Part shown: positions 1 through 11,338 of the stretch, one piece after another
Numbering within the stretch: position 1 is the stretch's first letter
Layout: every line of letters starts with the position of its first letter
Assembly: GCA_014529385.2 (NCBI GenBank)
Contig: CM043963.1
Span: 77,365,412-77,429,411 of the forward strand
Length of the DNA stretch: 64,000 nucleotides
Direction of reading: 5' to 3'
Source of the DNA: Adiantum capillus-veneris
Lineage: Eukaryota > Streptophyta > Polypodiopsida > Polypodiales > Pteridaceae
The notes under the pieces: model-generated
The model's database searches: none
What the model was told of the DNA's origin: nothing
The model's input: the letters and a program-made list of their open reading frames with translations, nothing else
Position numbers and translations under genes: made by a program

Positions 1-256
1 CAGGGACTGGGCTTGTCAATCCTATGGGTGCTTGGGTGATCGCTGATGAGGGGTGCACCACATATCTCATTTGATACTATTTTTATTTGATCGACCACTA
101 TGGGCGTCAATGTGTGAATGGGTTAAACTCTTATAAAGATCTATTTTGACCTAAGATCCTTATTCTGTAAGGTGTAAGCTAAGAAGTGCTCTTGCTCCAT
201 CTCTGTCTCCTTCTCCCTCGTATGCTCACGTGTGTGTGTGTGTGTGTGTGTGTAAT

Positions 257-303
<47 letters not shown>

Positions 304-599
304 ATTGTGGCGGTGAGGCGGTGGCGAGGCGGTTGAGCGCAACATTGATGGAGGCTCCTTCTTCTTCACAACACAAGATCCTTCACAGCGGAAGCATTGA
401 GTGGTGAGTGACACACCCCTACCCCTTTGAGCTTTCTAGGCTCTTCTAGTTGTGTGTTTGCAGCCTTTCAAGGTATGCACACACTGCCCAGACAAGTTCC
501 TAGCCTTCGACACGTACGGAAAGCGTACAGGGGCTCTTGAAAGGTCTCTAGGTCTATTGAGAGTCAGAGTCTCTAAATAAGAAAAAATCCAGGGAATAG
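1..599. other. non-coding start of window with TG and GA microsatellites
   Basis: No convincing gene is visible. A (TG)n tract at about 230-253 and a (GA)n tract at about 260-302 produce the only open frames, which are low-complexity artefacts. A TATA-like CTTATAAAG lies near 131-139, followed by a CT-rich stretch, so this could be the edge of an LTR or promoter whose remainder is outside the window; this is a guess. Confidence 0.4.
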
Positions 600-1560
600 A
601 CCTTTAACATTGACAATGGCTTGGGTCTATGGACTTAGAAGAAAGACCTAGTCCTGTCTCACAGCAAAACCGGGACAACATTTAAAAATCTAATACTGTC
701 TCAACCCTATAACTTCCACAATTTGGGCTAAGATTATCTCAACCAACGCTTTTTTCCCCCTAGCAGATGTGAGGGCACATTAGCTTGTGAACTCCTCTTC
801 CAATTGGAGAAGTTTACTCAATGTTTTTAGTGTGCAAGAATGGATAGTTATCTGACTAATCAAATCCGCCCGTCCATGATTGACAGCCTTAGTCAATCCC
901 CACTTACCACTCCACACTCACACATGATTCTTTTGGTTTCTAATTACTATCACATTGTTGTAACATTTAAAATAATGGTTTCTTTTCACTGTACGTCATA
1001 GTGATTCCTTCAATCAAGCATTGTTTTAGCAAACATACGTCTTTAAACTTAAGACAAGGTATTGTCAATCAAAAATATTGACCATAATAACCATGACCAA
1101 TACTCTTCTTGTCTCAAGAACACCTAAGGGTGAAAAATGACACCAATTCCTTGTTCACAATCCGGGATGGATGAACCCCCACCCAAGGTTTTGGGGTGTC
1201 CATACACCAAACTAGTTGCCCATACAACCGGGCAGCTTCCCTAGGATAAAAACGGTATCCTAACTTATGTAGAAACATCAAGACATGACACGGAGTAGAA
1301 ACTCATCATTCATGGGGGTAACCGAGGTGTCTTGAGACAAGCTATCTTAAGGATGATCAATCATATCTTTCCTAATTCAACCAGTCTTAACCCAAACAAT
1401 TCATTCCTAATTTACAAACAAATGCATGTTGGTTTCTTGGAAGATGTCTTCCGTTTTCAGCTAGTTTTTACTTTTCCTAATTCCTTACTTCCTCCTATGT
1501 TAATATTAAAGAAAAACTTGAATTATTTAAAACTTAAATTATAACGAAGACCCACCTAGG
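600..1560. other. AT-rich non-coding stretch
   Basis: No ORF with recognisable domains, no RNA gene and no clear terminal repeats. Probably part of the retroelement or satellite landscape that continues to 5450. Confidence 0.4.
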
Positions 1561-1565
1561 ACTGA

Positions 1566-1715
1566 TTAGGCATTTGTTGTAGCAGGGGCCTGAACGCTTT
1601 CGTCAATGGGCCTACTATTAGGCCCGGCTTCGTCGTCGTGTGACGCTCTAGTTCGTTTAGGAACACTATCCTCATCATCAGAAGGAGGATTGTCTCGGAT
1701 CCTTTTGGGTGCCAT
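1566..1715 (-). CDS. short ORF, possible N-terminus of a retroelement gag
   Basis: Reads 49 aa from ATG to TAA, starting MAPKRIRDNPPSDDEDS and rich in Lys/Arg followed by acidic residues. Such basic/acidic N-termini with a MAPKR start are common in plant Gypsy gag proteins, but no gag core follows. Upstream on the same strand is an AT-rich leader and a good TATA box near 5001-4992. It may be the start of a decayed LTR element whose coding part has been lost. Function not recognised. Confidence 0.25.
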   Translation of the reverse strand: MAPKRIRDNPPSDDEDSVPKRTRASHDDEAGPNSRPIDESVQAPATTNA

Positions 1716-2351
1716 GACTTCTTATCTTTATTAAAAAGGACATTTAATTATTAGTTAAATCATCCCGAAAGCTAGACTTAACCTTTATATTCAATCTAAT
1801 TCCTCTTCTAACCCAATCAAGGTTAAATTTGTAGTCCTAGAGGCTAGAGGGTAATTTCTTGGCTTAATAATTTCTTAATTGCTTATTTGGACAAGATAAC
1901 TTTATTGTAGATTCCTTAACGGTTTTCTAAGCTCTCATAATTTTCTTATAAATTTATACATCTTTTTCCTAATTTTCCCATCTTTATTAAGCTTGAAATC
2001 TGCTTGTTTTAAGCTTAATATTTATTATATTTATTTTCTCTTAAAGATTGCATTCCCTCAACTTTAAACCAATGGTTTACACTTACAATAATTTTTCTAG
2101 GAACTTTTTGACAGTAGATTCTATTTATCCTAATTAATCTTTAAATAGAAATAGGGTTTTTGCTCAATTATAACTAGTTAAATTAGCTAACTAATTATCA
2201 TATATTTATCATAAGTAGATAATGGTATCTCCTAACTCTGGTAGATACCTTGTAAATATCAAAATTAGTTATCTAATATTTCCCTTTCATTTCCAACTAA
2301 AATTAGTTTATTTAAGCTAAAATAAATAGCTAGATTAACTTTCTGATATAT

Positions 2352-2501
2352 TGTGGTGTGTGGTCGTGTAGATCATGTGTCCAACCACCTAGTGTGGGAG
2401 GACACTCAGTCCTTGGCATGTAGTCTCTATTGGCAATATAAGGAGCTGCTCTCGGATGCAAGAGGCAAGCTCAATTTGGTCCCATTTGTGTGCACACCAC
2501 A
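2352..2501 (+). repeat. 5' LTR of the small LTR element
   Basis: TG...CA boundaries. It contains AATATAAGG near 2436, a plausible core promoter. The interior begins TTGGTGGAGACGACGGG, which is where a tRNA primer-binding site would lie; the tRNA is not identified. Confidence 0.85.
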
Positions 2502-2856
2502 TTGGTGGAGACGACGGGCATACCCTAGGCAGTTAGGGGCGTTTCTTGCTTTTCTTGCTAATTCCTTGAGCCTGCTCATGGCGTTCTTGCTTGACACTGG
2601 GTAGCCATCTCTGCCCAGGACATGCAACACACACACAGACACAGACAGAGCTTCCATGGCGCTCACATCGCCAGTTGACTACATTTCCTGACCTTGCGAC
2701 CTTCCCTTGCATGTGGACGCAGCTTCAAAGCCTCACTTTTTGTTCGTCCACGCTCCCTCCTTTCTCACCGCTTATTGATTGCACATCAGTCATTCACAGG
2801 CACTTCTAGATGGGTCTGCTCGGCTTTGACACCTTCTCCTGAGCCCCTTAACGATC

Positions 2857-3360
2857 ATGATGGGCACGACGACGAGCTTGATGCTGAGCAGGCAATTCAT
2901 TTCGACACTACTTAAGCAAGTTTCTTCTCGGGCCTATGACATGCGATGGCGTTTGGAGCAGAGAATAGACAACAACATCTATGATGTGCTGGAGACCAAC
3001 CCTTGGAGGGAAGACCCAAAATCAAAGCATCCTCCTCTCCTGCAAAGTCTTCAGCTTCCTCACCTGACACCAGGTTCCGTATGGTTGCGGAAGATGTACG
3101 TGAAGGAGTTTTGGTATTCGAGGATGAGCCTTTTGGATGGTGATGCGACCCAATATTGCAGCCTTTTGGATGGGGAAGGGAACGTGGGTGTGGAGAAATT
3201 AGATGTTTTTGCATTTTGCAAACCAGAAGAAGATCGTGAGCTCCTTATGGAAAAGAGGAGTTGCTGCAGCAACGTTGTAGAGGTGCCTTTTGCCAGTGGA
3301 TTATTCCAAAGCTACTACAGAATAGTATTAGTGCTCACACTTTTCATTTTATGTGTTTAG
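2857..3360 (+). CDS. 167-aa ORF inside the small LTR element, unknown product
   Basis: The longest frame of the element's interior, starting at ATG 2857 and ending in TAG. The composition looks protein-like (charged, Trp-containing motifs such as MRWRLEQRIDNNIYDVLE and WLRKMYVKEFWYSR, then FCKPEEDRELLMEKRS). The last 20 residues are hydrophobic (IVLVLTLFILCV) and could be read-through of non-coding DNA. It does not resemble gag or pol. It could be a captured host gene fragment or a chance frame. No function assigned. Confidence 0.35.
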   Translation: MMGTTTSLMLSRQFISTLLKQVSSRAYDMRWRLEQRIDNNIYDVLETNPWREDPKSKHPPLLQSLQLPHLTPGSVWLRKMYVKEFWYSRMSLLDGDATQYCSLLDGEGNVGVEKLDVFAFCKPEEDRELLMEKRSCCSNVVEVPFASGLFQSYYRIVLVLTLFILCV

Positions 3361-3766
3361 TGATTTTTTTTTTCCAACTTTAGCTCATTTCCCAGTCCAG
3401 TGTTTGTTGAATAAAGGATCATCACACACCAAACCCCTTTTGGAAGAGATGTATGTCGCAAAAAGATCACATTCTTGTTATTATGATGCAGCCCTCAGTC
3501 CTTCCTCGTCTTGTCCATTACATCAGGATAGCGACCTAATGTTTTCACAAGCGTGATGTACGAGTTCCATGCCTTGATCATGATCGGCATGATGACGAGT
3601 CTAGCCCCCAAGCTTAGTCCCTTAGCCGCGACAGTCCCTTAGCCCCTAAGCCGTTGTATGATCACTCCCCCCGGATGAGGCGTTGGAGTTGATCCTTTCC
3701 TGTCGAGTCCATTCCTAGCCTAGAATTCTAAAAAGATGTCCATCTTTTTCTCCCTAAGGGGGGAGG

Positions 3767-3916
3767 TGTGGTGTGTGGTCGTGTAGATCATGTGTCCGAC
3801 CACCTAGTGTGGGAGGACACTCAGTTCTTGGCATGTAGTCTCTATTGGCAATATAAGGAGCTGCTCTCGGATGCAAGAGGCAAGCTCAATTTGGTCCCAT
3901 TTGTGTGCACACCACA
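3767..3916 (+). repeat. 3' LTR of the small LTR element
   Basis: Near-identical to 2352-2501, preceded directly by a purine tract and followed by ATATA matching the left flank. Confidence 0.85.
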
Positions 3917-4991
3917 ATATACTAACTCTAGTAAATAGGAAATAACTATCTAATTTGACAAGCTAATTTTCTCCCTTTAATTTTAAATAAAATTTATCTA
4001 TTTTGACTTAAATAATTAGCTAAATTAACTTTTTGACATTAAGATAACTATCATAGCTTATTTATGATGTATATTAACTTTGATAAATAGCACATAATTA
4101 TCTAAATTATTTATTGATTTCTCCTATTTAATTTTAGCTAGAATTAGTCTATTTTGGCTTAGAAAAATAACCAATTTAATTTTTTGACCTCAAGATAATT
4201 ATCACAATTTACTTACAATGTAAAATAGCTCTGATAAATAGCACATAATTATCTAGCTTTATTTACTAATTTCCTCCTTTTAATTTCAACTTGAATTAGT
4301 TTTTTTTGGCTTAGAAAAATAGCTAAATTAAATTTATGACCCTAAGATATCACATAATTATCTAACTTGATATACTAATTTCCTCTTTAATTTGTGGCTA
4401 AAAATAGCTAATTTTAGCTTAATTAAATACTTAGATTAATTTTCTGTTAATGAGGTAACTATTCCGTTTTTCTAATAGTGTTTCCTAGTTGTGATAATTA
4501 ACTTCAGAATATTTGAGTGAATTAAGTAAGTTTTCCATCAGTTTTTGATTAAAAATAGATAATTTTTTCCCAATTAATTATTTTTTAAAAAATAATAAAA
4601 AAATCATGACATAATTTTCCTAGCTTCTTAATAGTCTAATCTAGATGTGGTAATTATCTTATACTAATGTATGTTTAATTGGTATAATTACCCTTAATTA
4701 AAGACTAAAAAGATTAATTTCAGTCCTAATATGGTTTAATAATTAATTAGATCAATATCCCTAATCTTAATCTAAGTAACATTAGAATATTGAGAGTTAA
4801 GAGAGTAATTTATCATGTAAAGAAGTTTAATCTTCTTAATTAATTAGATTAATTAAGAAAATAGAGGTAAATTAAAATAATTTTGCTAATTAAAGAGGGA
4901 TTAGGCTAATTATTGTAAATAATCAGCTAGAGTTCTTGCTCTCTAGTGATTTTTTAGTAGAGTCTGAGTGAAATTGTGAAGCAAGGGGGGC

Positions 4992-5001
4992 CTATTTATA
5001 G
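4992..5001 (-). promoter_or_regulatory. candidate TATA box, minus strand
   Basis: CTATAAATAG on the minus strand, followed by a CT-rich initiator-like stretch near 4970. It could drive a minus-strand transcript through the AT-rich region towards the short ORF at 1715. No transcript evidence. Confidence 0.3.
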
Positions 5002-5099
5002 GTTTTTGGGCACTCACAGACTGGAAATGGTAGTAGCTTGCATCCCAAGGCAACCCTATAGCTCTCCTAGTGCCCCCTGCTGCTTTTCCTATCCCTGGC

Positions 5100-7330
5100 A
5101 AGTCAGTGATGACCCCTCCTAGCACGTGCCAGCTTTAAAAATCAAATTTGCTAAATTTTGACCTATTTTTTTGCTTAATTGGTAAATATCTGGAGGCCTT
5201 AGTAAAAGTCTATGCTTAAATGATTATTGCAACCATCCAATTTTTCTTATCAAGTTAATTGACATTGAATCTTCCGGAGGGACTAGCGGGGTCAGTTTTT
5301 TTCCGAACTTAGTTCTAAAAGTTTCTAGCCCTGGGTTTGTTGTGCTTAAGCTGCTATACCAATTATGGAGCTTGCAGCACAATCTACACACGTCAATTAC
5401 TGTTTACTGGGATTGATATTTTGGTTTTCTCTCCTTTTTACATATTGGCCTAGGGGTGATATAAGCACCCGGGCTTACAGGTTGGTGTACCTTGTCGCTT
5501 AGCCTGGTGAGGCCCACCGTGTGGGTGGCTATGCTTGACAGTGTGTGGCATTAATGGTTGTATGGTATAACACTTATGGTTAGGCTATGGTATTTGATCC
5601 CGCTACTATTTTTTGGTTATGAGTAGCTCTCCGTAAACAATTCACTGGTTTTTTTTTTAAAAAAGGTAGCACCTAAGGTATTGGGGTGTTTTGTATTTGT
5701 TGATGCCGCCTAGCTTGTTAAAACACTATTCTGGAGATTCATAAAGTGATGAGATGTCCTGCTGCAAATGCATACTGTTCATTGTAAAAAATTTGGTGGA
5801 TAGGGGGTTCTGCCCCGGTTGCTTACTATTGTTGAATTTTTTGATGTTACTAGCTGTCTACATAGTGCTATTCCCTCTAACATGATACAGGTCGTGCAAT
5901 GTTAAACTGGCTCTCCCAAAATGGAGTACCATATCAGGAATGTCTTTTTTGGCTAATAAATCATGATGGTAAAAATGTATTACTCCTTGGTTTGAGAACA
6001 CATGCGTTAACATTGTTTATGAGAAAACCTGCTGTCTGTCGATAACTTTGGTGCATGTTGATGCCTGCCAATAAAGCTCTACAATGCTTGTATACGTTGT
6101 TTTGATGGGGTGTTACATTACACCTTTTGGAATTCACAAGTTAGGGTATAGTTTATGAAGGGTGACTATTCTTTATGCTTCGTGGTTCGATCTTCATTCT
6201 TGCTTAATACCGCATTTATATTAAGAGGTTGCCACTTGGTTTGCTAATCAGTAAGGCACAATAATTTTTTTGAAACTAAGAGGAGTGTAATTAGTGTATT
6301 TTTCCCATTTGGCATACAAGCTTAGAGAGGTTGGATTCCATAAACCCTAAATGAGAATATACTATTCAAAGTCTATCCTAATAACAAAAACAAGTTTGAT
6401 ACTCTTAAACTATTAATGGAATTTTTAAGATATCTAAAGTTCTTTGTTACTTTTTATGTCTTTATGTACTTAAAAAGCAAGAGTAAGTGGATCTTGAATA
6501 ATCTGGCAAAGTAAAACTCAAAAGACTAATGAGCTGTTTACAGGGGATAAGACACCTGGATCAGAAGGGGTAGTGGCCTTCTGATAAGAATAATATGTAT
6601 GGTATTATGATGATAAGGATATTGAGAACTATAATCTTTGGGATAATAAAACGTTTTTACATAAAATATGGAATACATAAGTACTTTGGACAGTGCTTTT
6701 AAGTTTAAAAAGTTGTAAGATGGAAAAGGATAACAACTAGTATAGTCCATTGATACTTGTAAAACACATCCAAAGATAATGTATCTATTGTCTTGTTTGG
6801 ATGGATGTAGGTAAGGATTCTATCTTATCTTGGAAGTTTTTTTTGGCTTAAAGCAATTGTCTACACATGATTACACTTACACTTATTGCTGGGGAAGTAC
6901 TTTTGATATCTTTATACTGGAATGAGGCTTCATTCTTATAAGCATTGTACAATGATAATTTCAAGACTGAGTTTTTTTTGTACTTATCATTACTCTTTCT
7001 CTGAAGCCAGTTATCTTTTGAATGTTAAAGTTCAATTATGTCTTATTATTTAAGAAAAAACAGCTACACACATGTCCTCTACGTAAGTTTTTTTCATTTT
7101 CTTTGGATAAATCAGGACGCTGGCTTTAGAACTAGTTTTGAATCTTAGTTCTAAGTTGGACCCACAATCTATAATCCCTTGATTGGTTGACTGGTGTTAG
7201 GCGGCCCCTCATAGACTAATATTTTGGTTACCTGCTCACAGCTATTATAGTCTTTGACTTTGCCGGTTTAAGGATTGCACACCCAATCCACAAGACTAAT
7301 TATATTTATGTTTATATATCTCCTTTTAGG
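5100..7330. other. intergenic or decayed repeat, nothing recognised
   Basis: Read in all frames, this stretch holds only short frames with no family resemblance. It may include remains of the left part of the CACTA element whose right end lies at 10281, but no second TIR (CACTACAAGAG) was seen here. Confidence 0.4.
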
Positions 7331-7455
7331 ATCACCACCACTTTAAAATGACAGCTCGCATGAGAGTAAAATCCAGGGTATCATACAAGGATTCTAGAGC
7401 AGATTAAGTTTCACCTAAAAGACCTTACTCCAAAAATTGCCTTAGCAGTTAGAAC

Positions 7456-7656
7456 TCAACCTTTCTTGGCAAGAAAGGCCATATCTACTTGCGGAATTTG
7501 ACCTTCAATCTCTAGACCATGAGATCGATAACGCAAGTCTTGTACTTGCTCTATCGGAAAGAGACCGTGATTGCGTATGTGTTGGTCGCAGATTTTTCTT
7601 TTTTGAAAGATCTGATGCTTGCAATGCGCACAAGGACACGCCATCCTATCGTCCAT
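7456..7656 (-). CDS. CACTA transposase-associated domain exon (partial)
   Basis: The 66-aa frame contains CPCAHCKHQIFQKRKICDQH followed by IRNHGLF. This is the Cys-rich signature of the plant transposase-associated domain found at the N-terminus of En/Spm TNPD-type transposases (CPC..C...........H....GF). The rest of the transposase (DDE catalytic part) is not seen downstream, so the gene is partial. The frame ends near AAG/GTTGAG, which could be a splice donor. Confidence 0.65.
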   Translation of the reverse strand: MDDRMACPCAHCKHQIFQKRKICDQHIRNHGLFPIEQVQDLRYRSHGLEIEGQIPQVDMAFLAKKG

Positions 7657-7861
7657 ACTTTATCTACCAATGATGCAATAAATAATTAAAACACTCTAGT
7701 TGTTATAACTACACACTAATAAGTACATAACAAGCTTTAACAACCTCACATTCTCTAGCTAGGCCCGATCCCCCCACAGCTCGGTATAGAGGTGCATGGA
7801 GATTAGGATCACAGGGTAATAATCTCGTCTTTATTGGTCAATGACTATATATTAAAGTTCT

Positions 7862-8340
7862 TGAAGTCTGTGTGCACTTTTGAAGTCCAATTGTGTTTTT
7901 TCTACTATTAATTCGACGCTAGCTCTAACCTAACCTATAACATAAACCTAACCTAATTTAATGTAACCTAACTTATAACCTATAAGCTAACCTAACCGAA
8001 GTCCGTTTGCGTTTTTAGAAGTACACGAGTCATCTTCGAAGTCCGATTGTGTTTTTTCTACTATTAATTTGACGCTAGCTCTAACCTAACCTATAATCGT
8101 TATGCCTAACCTATAATCTAACCTAACCTAAAACCTATACGTAACCTAACTTAATGGAACCTAACTTATAACCTAAACCTAACCTATAACCTAACCTAAC
8201 CGAAGTCCGTTTGTGTTTTTAGAAGTACACGAGTCATCTTTGAAGTTTGTTTGTATTTTTTCGACTATTAATTTGTCGCTAGCTCTAACTTAACTTATAA
8301 TCTCACCTAACCTATAACATAAACCTAACATAACCTAACC
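7862..8340. repeat. ~200 bp tandem repeat carrying CCTAA pentamer clusters
   Basis: Blocks containing GAAGTCCGTTTG...TACACGAGTCATC...ACTATTAATT...GCTAGCTCTAACC start near 7999 and 8202 (period about 203), with a partial earlier copy near 7862. Each block ends in clusters of AACCTAACCT and the variant ACCTATAACCT. Located inside the CACTA element. Confidence 0.75.
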
Positions 8341-8373
8341 TAACATAAAAACAAAAAAATGGTGAGGTGTTTA

Positions 8374-9335
8374 GCAAAATGACAAGCCATACAGCTTGCC
8401 CACAATGCATATGCGATGTGGGCAAGCTCTATGGCCTGCCAATTTGGCAAACGGCTCACCATTGTGTTGTTTTTAGAGTTGCAAAGCGATTTTATGGCCT
8501 GAAAACCGCTCGCAGACATATAGACAACACAATGGCGAGCCTTTGTCAATATGGCAAGCCATAGAGCTTGCCCACAATGCATATGCCTTGTGGGAAAGCT
8601 TTATGGCTTGCCGTATTGCCAAACGGATTGCCATTGTGTTTTTTTAGGGACACGAGGCAATTTTAGCGCTTGAAAATCTCTTGCAAACATATAGATAACA
8701 CAATGGCCAACTGTTGGCAATACGGCAAGCCATAGAGCTTGCCCACAATGCATATGCATTGTGGGAAAGCTCTATGGCTTGACGTATTCCCAAACGGCTC
8801 GCCATTGTGTTTTCTATATGTCTGCAAGCGGTTTTCAAATCCTAAAATAGCTAAGCGGTCTATGGCTTGTCGTATTGCCAAAGGCTTGCCATTGTGTCTA
8901 TGGCTTGTCGTATTGCCAAAGGCTTGCCATTGTGTTGTTTTTAGGACCGCTTAGCTATTTTAGGATTTGAAAACCGCTTGCAGACATATAGAAAACACAA
9001 TGGCGAGCCGTTTGGGAATACGTCAAGCCATAGAGCTTTCCCACAACGCATATGCATTGTGGGCAAGCTCTATGGCTTGCCGTATTGCCAAATGGCTCGC
9101 CATGGTGTTATTTTCAAGGTCGCTTAGCTATTTTAGGACTTGAAAACCTCTCACAGACATATAAACAACACAATGGCGAGCCGTTGGCAATACGAAAAGC
9201 CAATATAGAGCTTGCCCACAATGCATATGTGTTGTGGGTAAGATTTATGGCTTGCCGCATTGACGAATGGATTGTCATTGTGTTGTTTTTAGTATGCATT
9301 GTGGGTAAGCTCTATGGCTTGCCGTATTGTCGAAC
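8374..9335. repeat. array of nested palindromes (foldback DNA)
   Basis: Imperfect palindromes centred on GCATATGC recur near 8410, 8582, 8752, 9051 and 9226, with arms reading GGCAAGCCATAGAGCTTGCC. On a larger scale, 8759-8860 and 8945-9046 are exact reverse complements of each other (102 bp, no mismatch seen). The symmetry continues outward with mismatches to about 8719 and 9087. The 84 bp spacer contains two ~38 bp direct repeats. Transcribed RNA would fold into very long hairpins. Confidence 0.85.
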
Positions 9336-9590
9336 GTAGTTTAACCTAACCTAACCTAACCTAACCTAACGTAGCTAAACCTAACGTAGATTAACTTAAC
9401 TTAATATAACTTAACTTAACTTAGTTTAACTTAATCTAACCGAACGTATAAGATAACCTAACATAACCTAACCTAATGTATAACCTAACCTAACAACGTA
9501 GCTTAACTTAACATAACCTAACGTATAAGATAACCTAACCTAACCTAATCTAACTTAACTTATAACCTAAACTTAACTTAAAATATAAAC
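9335..9590. repeat. (CCTAA)n pentanucleotide tract
   Basis: Several uninterrupted AACCT units at 9338-9370, then variants (TTAACTTAAC, ACGTATAAGATAACCT). The unit equals TTAGG on the other strand, unlike the usual plant telomere TTTAGGG. It lies within the CACTA element, so an internal minisatellite is more likely than a telomere remnant. Confidence 0.7.
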
Positions 9591-10059
9591 CCCATCAATT
9601 GAATAATTTCAAAAACGACATAATTCAAAACAAAATTTCTTCATAAACCAAAACAAAAAAAAAATCATAATTTAAAATGAAATTTTACATCACAAACCAT
9701 AATTTCTTTTAAAGCATTGAAAGTTTAAAGCATGAAATTTTCTTTTATTAATATACAAAGTAATTTAATATGCATTTAAAGGTTTGAGCACTCACATTCG
9801 TCCTATTTGAGAAATGAAAGTTGTTGTAATAGTCCTGGAACCTACAAAAACGCACACACAAACACAAAGTTAAACCCTAAACCCTAAATCTACAAGTAAA
9901 CATGAAAACAATCTCACCTTAGTGTTATGTGCTAACCCACAAGCAAGATTAGCACTTCCGACGGCTTGTTTTGCACCAAATCTGTGAGAGATGGGGAAGA
10001 AGAGAGCTTGAGAAAACGCGCAAGAACAAGAGAAATGCGCAGAGAAAGCCCGCGGTTTT

Positions 10060-10281
10060 GTTTTTACAGGTGCCGTCGGTATAGAAGTCGGCTTAGGCGT
10101 CGGAACAGCTGTCAGAACAAGCATCGGAAAGTCCATGCGCGCTGACGTCGGAATAAGCGCCGAAATATACGTCAAAATTTTGAAAATAAAAATTTTAAAA
10201 AACTACATACACACACATATACCGACGCCCACCAATGATGCCAGTAATGTGGCGCCGGAATTTAAGTGACCTCTTGTAGTG
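10060..10281 (-). repeat. CACTA terminal and subterminal repeats
   Basis: Terminal CACTACAAGAGG at 10281-10270 on the minus strand. Inward of it are repeated GTCGG/GCCGTC-like units, the transposase-binding type of subterminal array seen in CACTA elements. The bases outside the end on the plus strand are TTA, a candidate 3 bp target duplication. Confidence 0.65.
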
Positions 10282-11113
10282 TTAGCCATTTTTGCTCGCT
10301 CAGCATCAAATTTCTTCCTTGACGAGTTTCAAGAATGCCTGCATTGGGGTACTCAATGCTTCCCCCCCTGCATATTGAAACGCTGCAAAACTTTCCCAAT
10401 GTATATTTCCTGAGGTAACTCAAGAATACGACGTTTGCGATCTCGTTTGATTCACATTCCTAGAAAGTGTGTAGCATCCCCTGAATCTTTCATTGCAAAA
10501 TTGTTGCTAAGTGTTTTCTTCAAGCTGGCAATCTCTGCAATGGATTTCCTAGCTATAAGCATGTCATCACATACAGAACTAGAATGATCATCGAGCCATC
10601 ATCTAGCTTCCTTGTGTACAAGCAGTGATCCTCTTTGCTCCTTTTATACCCTTGAGACCTCATACATGCATCAAATTTATGATACCACTACCTTGAAGCC
10701 TACTTTAAGCCATAAAGTGCCTTTTTGAGCTTACATACTAGCTCCTCACGAGATGTGTTCTCCTGAAAAAACCCTTCAGGTTGCTGCATGTAAACATACT
10801 CATCTAGATCCCCGTGAAGAAATGTTGTCTTCACATCCATTTGGACAAGTTCCATGTCCTCAATCGCTACAAGACCAAGTACGGTTCTAAGCGTTGTCAT
10901 CTTGACCGCAAGTGAGAAGATTTCATCAAAATCGACTCCATTTTGCTGTTTGAACCCTTTGGCTACAAGTCTAGCCTTGTACTTTGGATTTGGATCACCT
11001 GAGGTAAACTTCCTCTTGTAAACCCATTTGCAAGGTAAAGCTTTTGCATCATTTGGCAGTTCTACCAATTCCCAAGTGTCATTAGCTAGAATCGAGTTAT
11101 ACTCAGATTCCAT
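10282..11113 (-). pseudogene. Copia reverse transcriptase (broken)
   Basis: The frame 11113-10700 encodes the classic Copia RT start (NDTWELVELP, KWVYKRKF, YKARLVAKGF, QMDVKTTFLHGDL, EEVYMQQPEGF-like). Downstream the frame is lost. The catalytic YVDD motif region (near 10570) reads TATGTGATGAC, one base short of Tyr-Val-Asp-Asp. The sequence then continues to KFDAERAKMANT, where the CACTA element starts. The enzyme would copy element RNA into DNA; this copy cannot. Confidence 0.85.
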
Positions 11114-11338
11114 AGCCTACTCCCACTTCACCACATCATCCGTCATCATGGCTTCTTGGTAGCAGCTTGGCTCACCGCAATCGGTCAACATGATGTAATC
11201 AAGATCTGGCTCAAAACGTGCAGGTGGATGAGAGACTCTAGTAGACCGTCTCACTCCTTGACCATTGCTATCCGCTCCCTCTGGAGCATTGCTAGTGGAA
11301 GGTATATCACTAGCCCCCTGAGTTGATTTCATTGTCTC

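Larger units (their letters stand above)
2352..3916 (+). mobile_element. complete small (TRIM-like) LTR retrotransposon
   Basis: Two 150 bp direct repeats (2352-2501 and 3767-3916) differ at very few positions. They start TGTGGTGTG and end CACACCACA, a 9 bp inverted terminal motif. A polypurine tract (AAGGGGGGAGG, 3756-3766) directly abuts the right repeat. ATATA is found just outside both ends (2346-2350, with one extra T, and 3917-3921), consistent with a 5 bp target duplication. The 1.27 kb interior has no gag, protease, RT or integrase, so the element is non-autonomous. Near-identity of the repeats suggests a recent insertion. Confidence 0.85.
2200..4450. repeat. AT-rich degenerate satellite, about 150 bp period, split by an LTR element
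   Basis: Related blocks recur: GATAAATAGCACATAATTA starts near 4082 and again near 4233, a 151 bp spacing, and a shortened copy occurs near 4351. The motif pair 'TTTTGGCTTA...AAATAGCTAAATTAA' accompanies each block. The same wording is seen at 2200-2340, so the small LTR element at 2352-3916 was inserted into this array. No coding potential. Confidence 0.6.
7456..10281 (-). mobile_element. CACTA (En/Spm) transposon, right part
   Basis: On the minus strand the element begins CACTACAAGAGG at 10281, the typical CACTA terminal sequence. It is followed by about 200 bp of repeated GTCGG/GCGTCGGAA-type subterminal motifs (about 10060-10260). A transposase-associated domain is encoded at 7656-7456 on the same strand. 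The junction at 10281/10282 falls in the Copia RT/RNase H linker (frame reading KFDAERAKMANT), so the CACTA element entered the Copia element. The other terminus was not found, so the element is truncated or rearranged on its left side. Confidence 0.7.

Noticed and set aside
9335-9590. Interstitial telomere from a chromosome fusion
   Set aside because: The unit is CCTAA rather than the plant CCCTAAA and lies within a transposon next to related repeats.
9870-10175. 101-aa minus-strand ORF at the CACTA end
   Set aside because: Consists of translated subterminal repeats; no protein features.
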